Shown piece after piece: positions 25,083-33,549 of a stretch of DNA of 64,000 nt. The notes beneath the pieces are model-generated. The model was not told the origin of the DNA. It searched no databases and saw nothing but the letters and a program-made list of their open reading frames with translations. The stretch comes from Brevundimonas sp. G8. GTDB lineage: Bacteria > Pseudomonadota > Alphaproteobacteria > Caulobacterales > Caulobacteraceae. Location of the stretch: positions 3,257,311 to 3,321,310 of the forward strand of contig NZ_LR732816.1 of NCBI RefSeq assembly GCF_902506205.1. The letters are read 5' to 3'. The position numbers and the translations under genes are program-made. Within the stretch, counting starts at the first letter, position 1, and every line of letters starts with the position of its first letter.

Positions 25083-25127
25083 CCTGAGCCCTTCAGCCCT
25101 TGAGCCCATAAGCCCATAAGCCCATGA
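25083..25127. repeat. Degenerate 8-9-bp tandem repeat
   Basis: About five units of the type AGCCCATA or AGCCCTTN follow each other (for example AGCCCATAAGCCCATAAGCC near 25103). The two central units are identical. It lies 100 nt past the SMC-like stop in the spacer, outside genes. Confidence 0.6.
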
Positions 25128-25225
25128 GACCGTCGACCGTCAGCCGGGACTGCAATAGACCTTATGGCCACTCTGCTCGACAAGACGCAGTAGTGGGCGC
25201 CGCCGGTTCAAAGACCGGCTGGAAG

Positions 25226-27673
25226 TCAAGCCGCGTCAAGCTGATCTGCCTCGTATTTGTGGGATTTCGGTGTCGCGACGGTCTCGCCTTCAAAGTTTCG
25301 GGTCACCTCGACGGTGATCATGGAATCCCCTGGATAGGCCGGGCTCAGCTCCAGGGTCAGATAGTCGAACAGGGCGCGCTCGTGCACGGCGACAATCACC
25401 TGGCGGCCCACGCCCTTGGATAGGGTTCGCAAAAGGGCGGCGAATTGCGCGATGTGGACATCGTCCATGGACTGGACAGGATCGTCCAGAACGAGCCACG
25501 GCGTCCGTGCGGGCACAGACAGATGCAGCGCCAGGAACAGCGTCAGCGCGGCCGTATTGAGATTGCCCTGGCTGAGCATTGCGCCCGGTGTCCCCGAGGT
25601 CCGGCCCGACCTGTGCACCGTCTCCAGAACCGCTTCGACCTTGTCCTTCTCGCCCTCCGGAATCTTGAAGGCCGGCACGAAGTCCTCGGAGGGCGCCAGC
25701 CTTATGAACAGGTCCCGCCATGACTTGTTGAGCGCCGTGTTGAACACCTTTTTCACGATGGCGGAGCGAACCTTTTGCGCCGCGTCGGAGACGGATTTGG
25801 CAGACTCCCGGACCTCTGCGACCGCACCCAGACCCGCCTTGACGCGTCGGCTTTCGGCCCTGGCGTCGTTCAGGTCGGCCTCTCCCTTGCCGAGGTCCAG
25901 CAGAGCGCGCTTCAGGGTCTCGAGGTGTCCCATGGCCTGAACCCGCCGGGTAATCTGACTCTGGGCCGACGCAATCTGACCGTCGAGCGCCGCCGAGGCT
26001 TGGATGAGCGCGTCGTCGACCGACGGGAACGCGCCCAGTGGCGACGATAGTATCAAATCGACGATCCGCTCGAGCTCGGGCCTGATCGAGGCCGAGGTCT
26101 CATTCGCACGCCGCGCGACCACCGCCGCGTCACGCGCCGCGGCTTGACGGTCCAGAAGATCGGCCCCTGTCTCCGCGACCGTCTCCAGATCGCGCAGCTG
26201 GTCCACGATGCCCGCCATCTGCGTCGCCCGATTGGTAAGGGCGGCGAGCGCCTCAACCTCCAGACGTTTCTGGCTGACGGTCAGGAGTTCGCGCTGCGCC
26301 TGGGTGAGCCGGTTGGTGACCTCCGCGCGTTCGAGAGCGAGGGCCTGCAGCCGCCCGGCCTCGGTCGTCAGGGCGGCGATCTTTCCGGCGAGATGGGCCG
26401 ACAGCGGTCCCGCCTCCTGCTCTGCGAAATCACGGTCGCACACCGGGCAGAGATTCGAATGGATGTGCGGCGCCAGACCCGCCAGCGCGCTCGCCAGAGT
26501 GCGGGTGTTGTCGACGCTTGAAGACAGCGCGGAATCCAGTTCCTCAAGCCGGACACCGGCGCGCGAGACCGTCTGCTGCAGCACGTCGGCGCGCTCTGCG
26601 GCCTCGGTTGCCGCCGCAATCAGATTGTCGCAGCGTTCAGCCTCACCCTCCGCCCGGGCGAGCGCGGAGGCTCGGGCCGAGGTCGGGCCGTCATCGAGAC
26701 CTGGGAGGTCCGGAAAATGGGTTCCGGCCAAGGTGAGAACCGCCGCGAGGCGGGCTCCTGGCTCTTGTCGCCATTGATCCAGGTGAGTGCTGAGCGCCTG
26801 AAGGGTCTGTTCGCGCACAGCGAGGTCGCGCTGGACATCCGTCTGGGCGAGACCTCGCCAGGTCTGGGTCGCGGTCTTCAGCTCGGCGCGCAGTCGCTCG
26901 AGGGACACGAGGGCGTCCGATTCCAGGGCGCTGCCCTCAAGCTCGGCGAGGAGCGTCTCGATCTCAGCCATAGATGTCCCGGGATCAGCGGGGCGTCCCA
27001 GCAGCGCCAGAACTCCGGCGGCGTCGGCCCGGGCGGTGCCGCTGCGTGAGACCGCTGCGTCCAGGGCGGCGCCCGCATCGATCACCTCCTGTGAAGAGGC
27101 CGTCTCGAGGGCTTCAAGGCGACGGTAGGCCGGCACAAGATTTCTCACCCGCGCGACGTTGAAGGCCGGATAGAGGCCGTCAACGAGAGCGTCCAGGGGA
27201 TCGAGACCGAGGATTTCCTTGACGAACTGGGTCAGGGGGGACGAGGTCGTGGTCGTCGTCTGACTACTGTAGATTTCCAGAAGCCGGCCTAGGGTCGCCT
27301 GGGGGAGATAGCATCGCTCCGCAAAGAACCGGTCCAGGCCAGTCTCCAGCAAGGGCTCGGCGTCGAAGGCGGCCTCCGTGAACCGGGCTTCGCCCATGGT
27401 TCTCTGGCCTTTCGCCAAAGCCTCCGTGGTCGACAGGGAAATCGTGCCCCCTGCCTCGCCCAAGTGAGTCAGGTAGGACTGGTATCCGTCTCCGTTCGCG
27501 GCGAGGTGCGCCATGCGTCCAGTCAGCCCGATTTCGAGAGCAGACATGATGCTGGACTTGCCCATGCCGTTGGTACCGTGAACCAGCACCACCTGGGCGT
27601 TGAGCGGCACGACGATCTTGCCCTTGATGCTTCGGAAGTTCTCGACGACGAGAGTGTCCAGGCGAGGGGCCAT
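25226..27673 (-). CDS. SMC/Rad50-like zinc-hook ATPase (LmuB-like)
   Basis: An 815-residue ABC-type ATPase. Walker A is 'GTNGMGKSS' (33-41), the ABC signature 'LSQGN' is at 700-704, and the Walker B 'WLVLDDPVQSMDD' has its DD at 730-731. Between the ATPase halves lie two long Ala/Glu/Leu-rich coiled coils joined by a zinc hook 'CPVC' (C409, C412), the Rad50/SMC layout. The ATG at 27673 has GAGGAGG 7 nt upstream and follows the middle gene by 2 nt. In Lamassu and related ABC-three-component defence systems such an ATPase senses foreign DNA and releases an effector. Effector, small protein and ATPase appear here in that order. The partnership is inferred from synteny. Confidence 0.85.
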   Translation of the reverse strand: MAPRLDTLVVENFRSIKGKIVVPLNAQVVLVHGTNGMGKSSIMSALEIGLTGRMAHLAANGDGYQSYLTHLGEAGGTISLSTTEALAKGQRTMGEARFTEAAFDAEPLLETGLDRFFAERCYLPQATLGRLLEIYSSQTTTTTSSPLTQFVKEILGLDPLDALVDGLYPAFNVARVRNLVPAYRRLEALETASSQEVIDAGAALDAAVSRSGTARADAAGVLALLGRPADPGTSMAEIETLLAELEGSALESDALVSLERLRAELKTATQTWRGLAQTDVQRDLAVREQTLQALSTHLDQWRQEPGARLAAVLTLAGTHFPDLPGLDDGPTSARASALARAEGEAERCDNLIAAATEAAERADVLQQTVSRAGVRLEELDSALSSSVDNTRTLASALAGLAPHIHSNLCPVCDRDFAEQEAGPLSAHLAGKIAALTTEAGRLQALALERAEVTNRLTQAQRELLTVSQKRLEVEALAALTNRATQMAGIVDQLRDLETVAETGADLLDRQAAARDAAVVARRANETSASIRPELERIVDLILSSPLGAFPSVDDALIQASAALDGQIASAQSQITRRVQAMGHLETLKRALLDLGKGEADLNDARAESRRVKAGLGAVAEVRESAKSVSDAAQKVRSAIVKKVFNTALNKSWRDLFIRLAPSEDFVPAFKIPEGEKDKVEAVLETVHRSGRTSGTPGAMLSQGNLNTAALTLFLALHLSVPARTPWLVLDDPVQSMDDVHIAQFAALLRTLSKGVGRQVIVAVHERALFDYLTLELSPAYPGDSMITVEVTRNFEGETVATPKSHKYEADQLDAA

Positions 27674-27675
27674 GC

Positions 27676-28254
27676 TCAGTCCTCCTCGCCTTCGGCCAGT
27701 ACCGGTTCGATGACGACACGTACCGCGTCGGCCAGAGCCTCCTCCACGGCCTCGCCGCCATCGGCGGCGGCCCCTAAGAATATTTCGACGGTTTGATCGT
27801 TTGCCGGCAGATGGGGCCTCAGCTCTCCAAGCCAATCGAGCACGATCTCGTTCTCCTCGGCCTTGGCCAGCGGCAGTAGGACCGACAACCAGTCGCGTAT
27901 GATCTCTTCGGCCTTGGGTCCCTGGGGCGACCCCACTGGCAAGACACGACAGACGCGGCTGATGGCGCGCAGGGTATCGGCCTTGGTCGGGCCGGAGGTC
28001 AAAACCGCCGTCACGGACCGCCGCGACCGAAGAACATCGAGTGCGCGCGTCAAACCGAGGATATTCCGGACGATCAGGTCATCCGAGGTTTCCGGCTTGA
28101 CCTCGACCACCACCACAAGATCGTTGGCGGTATCGGTGCCGACCAGGGCGTGGGCGAATTCGAAGGCGTTCCGGCCAAGCTTCATAGGTTGAGGCAGAAG
28201 GCGATAGCCGCCCTCATTGACGAGGATATCCTTGACACTGTCGGACGTGCTCAT
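27676..28254 (-). CDS. Small middle component of the SIR2/SMC cluster
   Basis: A 192-residue soluble protein between the SIR2-like and SMC-like genes; its ATG overlaps the SIR2 stop by 4 nt. The N-terminal half has alternating strands and helices: 'LGRNAFEFAHALVG', 'ANDLVVVVEVK', 'LTRALDVLRSRRSVTAVLTS'. An Asp (D45) and the strand-borne E51-x-K53 are arranged like part of a PD-(D/E)xK core, which is suggestive only. The C-terminal half is acidic and helical. Its position matches the small LmuC-like or middle component of ABC-three-component systems. I do not recognise a specific family. Confidence 0.7.
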   Translation of the reverse strand: MSTSDSVKDILVNEGGYRLLPQPMKLGRNAFEFAHALVGTDTANDLVVVVEVKPETSDDLIVRNILGLTRALDVLRSRRSVTAVLTSGPTKADTLRAISRVCRVLPVGSPQGPKAEEIIRDWLSVLLPLAKAEENEIVLDWLGELRPHLPANDQTVEIFLGAAADGGEAVEEALADAVRVVIEPVLAEGEED

Positions 28255-30152
28255 AGTCCAATCGCCTTTCCGAAGGCGTCCCGTAGATCTGCAAGATCCT
28301 CGGCTTCGCCCAGCATCGGCCCGAGCGATATATATCGCGGACCGGATCGGCCGTCCCGATATTGACCGCTGGGGCTTCGTTGCTGTTCGTCAGCGACCCG
28401 ACGCGAACAGATTACGATCACATCCGGATCGGTCTCGTCGTAGGCGCCGTCACCCAGAAGATCTCCGATGGAATCGTCGTTCGCCGCAAGGAAGACCCGG
28501 ATTCCAGACGCGCCCGCCGCCAGGGTCACCGCGGCCGTCCGCGGATCCTCAACGTCGCCGACGCTGATCCCCAACCCCGTGTCACGGGCATCCAGGCCGA
28601 TCAACCCCAAGGCCGCAGCGGCTTCACGCTGTCCCGTCGCGGCCAGCGCCTGCTTGCCCTTCATCCGGTTTACCGGCTGATCGTCCATCGGATAGTATTT
28701 CAGAGCGCCCGCCAGGCTTCGCCCGTCAGATAACTGACTCCGGGTCCGGCTGACCGCTCCGATCGTCGCCGCCATCAGCCCCCGGCGGTCCGCGTCGCCC
28801 GCGTTCGCGGCGAGATCACGAAGGTGGGTGATCCCCTCCCCCAATGCGGCACGCGCCGCCTCGTCGAGGTTCGGCGCGGCGATATCCGAGGCCAGAACCT
28901 TCAGCTTTTCACCGATGACCTTGAGCACCAGGGCTGCGAACAAGGGTTTGGAATACGCTCGCAGCCGCGCCGCCTGCGCGATCTCAACCCGGTTGGCGTC
29001 ATAGTCGTCGCCATAGGCCGCTTCCAAGATCGCCTTCTGGTCGAGGCCGAGGGTTTCGGTGGCCACGACGATCGGCGTGGGGCTGTCGTTCCACTTCCAG
29101 CCCTCGTGTGCGCCGACCTCCGCGAACAGCTTCTGGATGTTGGCGTCCTGCGCGGACAGTCCGACCATCAGGGTGCGCTGGCGCTGGATCAAGGCTTGCA
29201 GCTGCTCGCGCACGATCCGGAAGTCGTCAGTCGCACTCCAGCGCACGATCTGTCCCTGTCGGGCCACCAGCAGCTTCCGATAGGCGGCCTCATCGTTGAT
29301 CGCTCGCAAAGCGCAGCCATGAAACTTGTAGAGCGTGGCCTGGGCCCTCGAGGGTTCACGCAGGTCTTCTCCTGTGACGGTGACCCGAAAAGCCTCTTTC
29401 GCCCAGCCGAGCTTGGCGAGGGCGCCCTCAATAAGCCCGTCCCAGTTCGGCGTCGCGACCTCGGTCACAACCCCTTCCAAGGCCAGAACGGCGACGGCAT
29501 AGTGCTCAAGGTCGGGCTCCTGCGCGGCGAAGGTGACGGTGAAATCCACGCCTTCCCACAGGAGGTGATCCGCCGGCTCTCCGTCAATTTCGGTCGCAAG
29601 TACCGCAGAGTACTGACGCCAGAGCGCGTTAATAAGGGCGTCCAAGCCGATCCATTCGGACACCGGCCTGTTCAGGTCGATCGCCCTTCTGGCAGCCTCC
29701 GGCAAAGCCGCAAGTGCGAGAATGGCTTCCAATCCCGTGGCATAAGGCCCTGCGGGATCGGCGACCGCCCGTACGCGCAGAAACTCCAATAGCTTGGCCA
29801 GCACGCCGTCGAGACCGATGACACGATCGCGAGAGACGCCCGACCCGAGCCAGAAGGCATATCCCCCGTTGCAGATGGCTTCCGCCACTGGCTGGAACCC
29901 ACCGTCGAGCAGATCGAGGGTCTCCTTGACGGTGATCTCTGAGGCGGTCGGCAAATCGGGAATCCTGAGCAAACGGCTCGCATAGCTTAGCCATTTGAGA
30001 CGGCGACACAATCTCCGGTGTGCGGGCCGCTGGCTTTCGCGCCACATCAGCGGCAGAGGTCCGAGTGCCTTTGCAGGACAACCGGTCGATCGCGTTAGCC
30101 CCGGAATGCGTTCAGATTCGATCTTCGCGGGGCGATCCGCTTTGCGATCCAT
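28251..30152 (-). CDS. SIR2-like effector protein
   Basis: A protein of up to 633 residues with a SIR2-like NAD-binding domain: glycine loop 'FWLGSGVSRDR' (GSGVS 103-107), 'ATPNWDGL' with N236 and D238, 'LYKFHGC' with the catalytic-type H278, and 'MVGLSAQDANIQ'. SIR2 effectors in phage defence destroy NAD+ and stop growth. About 300 C-terminal residues follow without a recognised domain. The true start is uncertain: the first 66 residues are Arg/Pro-rich and look non-native, and a TTG at 29954 with AGGA 8 nt upstream is a better candidate. It is coupled to the middle gene by a 4-nt overlap. Confidence 0.8.
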   Translation of the reverse strand: MDRKADRPAKIESERIPGLTRSTGCPAKALGPLPLMWRESQRPAHRRLCRRLKWLSYASRLLRIPDLPTASEITVKETLDLLDGGFQPVAEAICNGGYAFWLGSGVSRDRVIGLDGVLAKLLEFLRVRAVADPAGPYATGLEAILALAALPEAARRAIDLNRPVSEWIGLDALINALWRQYSAVLATEIDGEPADHLLWEGVDFTVTFAAQEPDLEHYAVAVLALEGVVTEVATPNWDGLIEGALAKLGWAKEAFRVTVTGEDLREPSRAQATLYKFHGCALRAINDEAAYRKLLVARQGQIVRWSATDDFRIVREQLQALIQRQRTLMVGLSAQDANIQKLFAEVGAHEGWKWNDSPTPIVVATETLGLDQKAILEAAYGDDYDANRVEIAQAARLRAYSKPLFAALVLKVIGEKLKVLASDIAAPNLDEAARAALGEGITHLRDLAANAGDADRRGLMAATIGAVSRTRSQLSDGRSLAGALKYYPMDDQPVNRMKGKQALAATGQREAAAALGLIGLDARDTGLGISVGDVEDPRTAAVTLAAGASGIRVFLAANDDSIGDLLGDGAYDETDPDVIVICSRRVADEQQRSPSGQYRDGRSGPRYISLGPMLGEAEDLADLRDAFGKAIGL

Positions 30153-30167
30153 GGCGTCGTGGTCTGG

Positions 30168-31253
30168 CTACGGCCGCCAGTTGCGTATCCATGCCTCGCC
30201 GTCGGCGATCATCGCATCGATGTCGCTGCTGGAGGGATTGGGCAGAGGACAGTCGGACGCCTGTAGGTGCTGGACCCGTGCGAACATGGCGTCGGCTATG
30301 GCCCGGGCGTCGGCCTCGGACCACCACTCTGCCAGCGCCTGAGCGAAGCTTGGCCACCCGTCGCTTGCCTCGGGCTGCAACAGGAGCGTTCGGGCGATGC
30401 GCACGAGACTGACATCCGCGCTGGCGAAAATGTAACGACAGCACTCGTCTTCAGCCCGGGACACCCGCAAGACGAAATCGCTCAGATGCGTCATGTCCCA
30501 CGCAGCGTTTCTGATTCCCGCGACAGCTTCTTCCCTCGCCTCCGGTGCGCGCAACCGTTTGAACAGTCCACGCCTTGCGGCCTTCGGGCCGAAATACATC
30601 GTGGCGAAAGCTGCGGCGGGGCCAGCGAAGATGAAATCCTCGTACAGCCAGTCAAAAAGCGCGATGGCGCGTTCGATCGGCGTGCCGTTTCCCTTCAGCT
30701 CCAGCTGCGCGACCTTGAGGGCCACGACGTAGTTCCGCCGCCAGCGGCGGAGCGGCAAGGCGAAGTCACAGGCCTTCGTCGACGGCGGGTGGCCCAGATC
30801 CACCCGGCTCATTCGCCCGGAAGCGACGGCGATCCAGTCGCGCGCCGCCGCCCTGTCGGCGGCCCGGAACCACGCCAACTCCTCATTGGCCACGGCGTTT
30901 CCAGACTTGGCGCCGAGTTCGTGAAAGGCGACTGACGGCTCGAAGTCGAGCCCCATCGCCTGACTGTAGGCCATAAGCGCCAGCGCGATGCGGCTGGTCC
31001 TGTCCTGAAGCTGCGCATGGCCGTCACGCGCCACTCGCGCCATCCGCGAAACCAGATTGCGGTCCGGCAGAAGGATCGTGTCGTAGCCCTGCTCGTCCTT
31101 GGCGTAGACCATTGCATCCAGATGCAGCAGGCCGGCCGGCGGCGGGATGTAGCCCGGGGCGAACACGTTCTCACCGACAAGCTCGCGGCCCAGCGCTTCA
31201 ACGTCGGCGCGGGGGAAGCCGTATTCGAAATGGACAACGTAGCGGGTAACCAA
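30168..31253 (-). CDS. Protein of unknown function upstream of the SIR2 gene
   Basis: A 361-residue soluble protein that appears to start at a TTG (31253); the nearest in-frame ATG would cut off a conserved-looking N-terminus ('VVHFEYGFPRADVEALGREL'). Residues 40-70 read 'LLHLDAMVYAKDEQ' then 'ILLPDRNLVSRMARVA', an Asp-rich strand-loop pattern reminiscent of PIN-like or other nuclease cores, but the match is weak. The remainder is helical. It ends only 15 nt before the longest SIR2 frame, so it may belong to the same operon. No function is assigned. Confidence 0.6.
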   Translation of the reverse strand: MVTRYVVHFEYGFPRADVEALGRELVGENVFAPGYIPPPAGLLHLDAMVYAKDEQGYDTILLPDRNLVSRMARVARDGHAQLQDRTSRIALALMAYSQAMGLDFEPSVAFHELGAKSGNAVANEELAWFRAADRAAARDWIAVASGRMSRVDLGHPPSTKACDFALPLRRWRRNYVVALKVAQLELKGNGTPIERAIALFDWLYEDFIFAGPAAAFATMYFGPKAARRGLFKRLRAPEAREEAVAGIRNAAWDMTHLSDFVLRVSRAEDECCRYIFASADVSLVRIARTLLLQPEASDGWPSFAQALAEWWSEADARAIADAMFARVQHLQASDCPLPNPSSSDIDAMIADGEAWIRNWRP

Positions 31254-31482
31254 GTGCCTGATCCGATGCTCGCCTTCGCCCTTTGATGAAGGTCGTGACC
31301 ACAGTCTCTAGCGCAGTCAGTATCAGTTGTGAGAGCGACGATACTCGGATCGAAGGCCGCCGAGGGCCTTTCATCTGCGCGGGAGGCGCCTAGGTCGTCC
31401 CGGAAGAAGATGAAGTCCTTGGGCCAACCTCGGTCCTAGATGTCGGGTCGGGTTAGGCTTCCCTGAACACTCCATGCGCTTC

Positions 31483-33255
31483 TCAAGCGCGCGGAGCGGC
31501 CAGCGCCGACCTTGGCATCCAACCAACGGTTGAGTCGCCGCCATAGTCGAACACCTCAACCTCGACCCAATTGTCTTGTGCCTTTCTGACCCGGACGAGT
31601 TCGTCCGGGAAAAGCTTGCGGATGGGCGTTGCCGATTGATCAGGTCCGACCCTTAGCCAAGACGAGCGCCTCAGCCCTCGGACGTTCCGGTCATCTCGGG
31701 CGGTTTGAACGATCTCCGCCTGGGTCTGCGCGATCCGGCTGAGAACGGCGTTGTTCTTCGTCTCCATCGCGATAAGCGCTTTGGCGTCGCGATCATCGAG
31801 CTCGAGGGCCACTGTGGTCGCCAGGGCCGCGACCGCCAGAAGGACCGCTAGAAGATTGACTAGGCCGTGGCGCCCCACGAGGTCGGTGCGATCCAGCATC
31901 GAGAGGCGATCGGGGATGCGGTTCACGCGATCCTGCAAGCCCTCGAGACCGCCCGAATCGAAGGTCTGGATGTCGCCGATGGTCTCGCCCACCGGGGTGT
32001 TGGCGTCGGCGGTGTCGTAGTCGCGCAGAACGGCCGAACCGGCGCTCGGCGGCGCGCCTCCGACCAGAACGGCATCTGCGGTATAGAGCCACCCCGGACG
32101 GCCCTGCACGCCGAGCGCGGCCACCGTCTCAGCGAGCGTCGTCGCATCGGCCGGGTCTGCGGCCGAAAAAATCGCGAGGCTTGCGAGCGCGGCCCGGGGC
32201 AGCCGGAGATTGAGCTGTCGGTTGAGGGAACGGGCCCAAGAGGGCGTTCCGGAGATCGTAAGGGCAAGGGCGGACGCGGTTTCCGCGCGCCGCCAGGTGT
32301 CCAGGACACCGCCAGTCGCGGTCCGTTCAACGGCCGATAGTCTCAGAGCGTCGGCGAGACCGGCGGTCCTCAGAACGCTCTGACCTTCTAGCGCGGTTCG
32401 GATCGCCCCTTGGAGCAGGTCTCTGTCGCGGTTGAGGATGCTCAGCCCCGTGGCCCAGCCGGAAGCGACGTCGCGATACTGATTATTTGCGCGGATAACC
32501 CTGGAAAGCGTGGTGTCCTCACCCATGGCGGCGAGCAGGGTCGAGGAGACGCCAGAGCGCCCCAGAGTCTCTTTCAGGGCTAAGACCTGACTGGCCTGTC
32601 GCATCAGTTCCGAAAGCTTGTTCTGTTCGGATAGGACCCGGCTGATGCCGATCGCAGCCTGCTGGGTTGCGCCCAGTTGTAGATCGTAGCGCGCCGCCGC
32701 CTTCTGCCTCGCCAACTCCCGGTCCGCGGTCTTCGTAGCGACAATCCGCATGAGGGCGGCGACGGGGGTTTCGTCCGGCAGGATCGCCACCGAAGACTTG
32801 GCCTTCTCCGCGTCCCGCACGACCACCTTCCCGCCTTGGCTTTCCAGGCGAGGGACAAGGAAGCCGGCGGCGGCCGCGATCAGGGCGGTGGCGAACGCAT
32901 CGATCCCCTCGGCCGAGACTGCGGACGCGGTGGCGGGATCAAAGGCCGTCGGCGCTTCCTCCCAAGCTTGGTCCGGTGCCATAATGCGCGCCCTTTCGGT
33001 CAGCAGCGCTCTAACGAAAGCGGATCCATCCGGCCAACGCACTTGGCGCAATCCGCGTCTGGCCCAAGTTTCAAAATCCCCCGATCCGACATCCACAGTC
33101 ACGGTAGGAAGGCCGGGCGTATCGACGACGACGAAGGCAAGTTTGCTCAGATCCATAGCCGTTCCGTACGACGACGTTCGCTCGACGGGAAGATAGCAGG
33201 CCGCCTCCGTCAGGATTGGCCGTACGCCTTGGTCTGGATCAAGGGCGACGAGCAC
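31483..33255 (-). CDS. Membrane protein with C-terminal SH3-like domain, probably frameshifted at its 5' end
   Basis: Up to 590 residues from a GTG at 33255; an ATG at 33156 is an alternative. A long soluble, Ala-rich region is followed by one membrane segment 'LVNLLAVLLAVAALATTVAL' near residue 475 and a C-terminal bacterial-SH3-like domain ('SWLRVGPDQSATPIRKLFPD', 'WVEVEVFDYGGDSTVGWMP'). SH3-like domains often bind peptidoglycan or peptides. The frame stays protein-like upstream of the GTG ('HRSSVGRTYWIAVLVALDPD') back to a TGA near 33317, and the preceding ORF continues in another frame. A single indel would therefore fuse them. The role is unknown; it lies 229 nt upstream of the next gene. 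Confidence 0.6.
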   Translation of the reverse strand: MLVALDPDQGVRPILTEAACYLPVERTSSYGTAMDLSKLAFVVVDTPGLPTVTVDVGSGDFETWARRGLRQVRWPDGSAFVRALLTERARIMAPDQAWEEAPTAFDPATASAVSAEGIDAFATALIAAAAGFLVPRLESQGGKVVVRDAEKAKSSVAILPDETPVAALMRIVATKTADRELARQKAAARYDLQLGATQQAAIGISRVLSEQNKLSELMRQASQVLALKETLGRSGVSSTLLAAMGEDTTLSRVIRANNQYRDVASGWATGLSILNRDRDLLQGAIRTALEGQSVLRTAGLADALRLSAVERTATGGVLDTWRRAETASALALTISGTPSWARSLNRQLNLRLPRAALASLAIFSAADPADATTLAETVAALGVQGRPGWLYTADAVLVGGAPPSAGSAVLRDYDTADANTPVGETIGDIQTFDSGGLEGLQDRVNRIPDRLSMLDRTDLVGRHGLVNLLAVLLAVAALATTVALELDDRDAKALIAMETKNNAVLSRIAQTQAEIVQTARDDRNVRGLRRSSWLRVGPDQSATPIRKLFPDELVRVRKAQDNWVEVEVFDYGGDSTVGWMPRSALAAPRA

Positions 33256-33481
33256 CGCTATCCAATAGGTTCTGCCGACGCTCGATCTGTGCTCTACGCG
33301 CCGTTGAAGTCTTCAACTCCTTGAACCGCTCAGCGCGTGTGTGTCTCGGGCTTGCGACAGCCCACGGGTCTTGCGTTCCCGCCGCCGCGGTCTTAGCGGC
33401 CTCGATCCAGTCTCGACCTTTAACCGCTCCCGTCCGAAAAGCGGACGCGTTGAACGTCCGCAATAAGTCAGTAACAGTCAT
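33239..33481 (-). pseudogene. N-terminal fragment probably belonging to the SH3-membrane protein
   Basis: An 80-codon frame from the ATG at 33481 ('MTVTDLLRTFNASAFRTGAV..'). It reads convincingly to 'TRAERFKEL' and then becomes Thr/Arg-rich. At that point the frame of the downstream 590-codon ORF becomes protein-like ('RLQRRVEHRSSVG'). Removing one base near 33315-33320 joins the two into one protein of roughly 670 residues. It is annotated as a fragment on that basis. If the indel is not real, it is a small separate gene overlapping the next by 17 nt. Confidence 0.45.
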
Positions 33482-33549
33482 TCCATCGGGCGGAAGCCGA
33501 CCCCGTCATGCCCGACACGCACGTTTTGAAATCGCCAAGGCAGCGTTCG

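Larger units (their letters stand above)
24762..25225. other. Spacer with repeats between the DUF4238-like and SMC-like genes
   Basis: About 460 nt holding a dispersed-repeat copy (24866-24915), a short tandem repeat (25083-25127), and a small hairpin GCCGGT/ACCGGC near 25202-25219 just past the SMC-like stop. No gene is supported here. Confidence 0.5.

Noticed and set aside
25202..25219. GGTTCAAA with flanking complementary arms, tRNA-like T arm
   Set aside because: No acceptor, D or anticodon arms could be fitted around it; only a short hairpin.
31350..31375. AAGGCC/GGCCTTT hairpin between two unknown genes as an operon terminator
   Set aside because: The stem is short and lacks a T-tract on the minus strand, where the genes lie.
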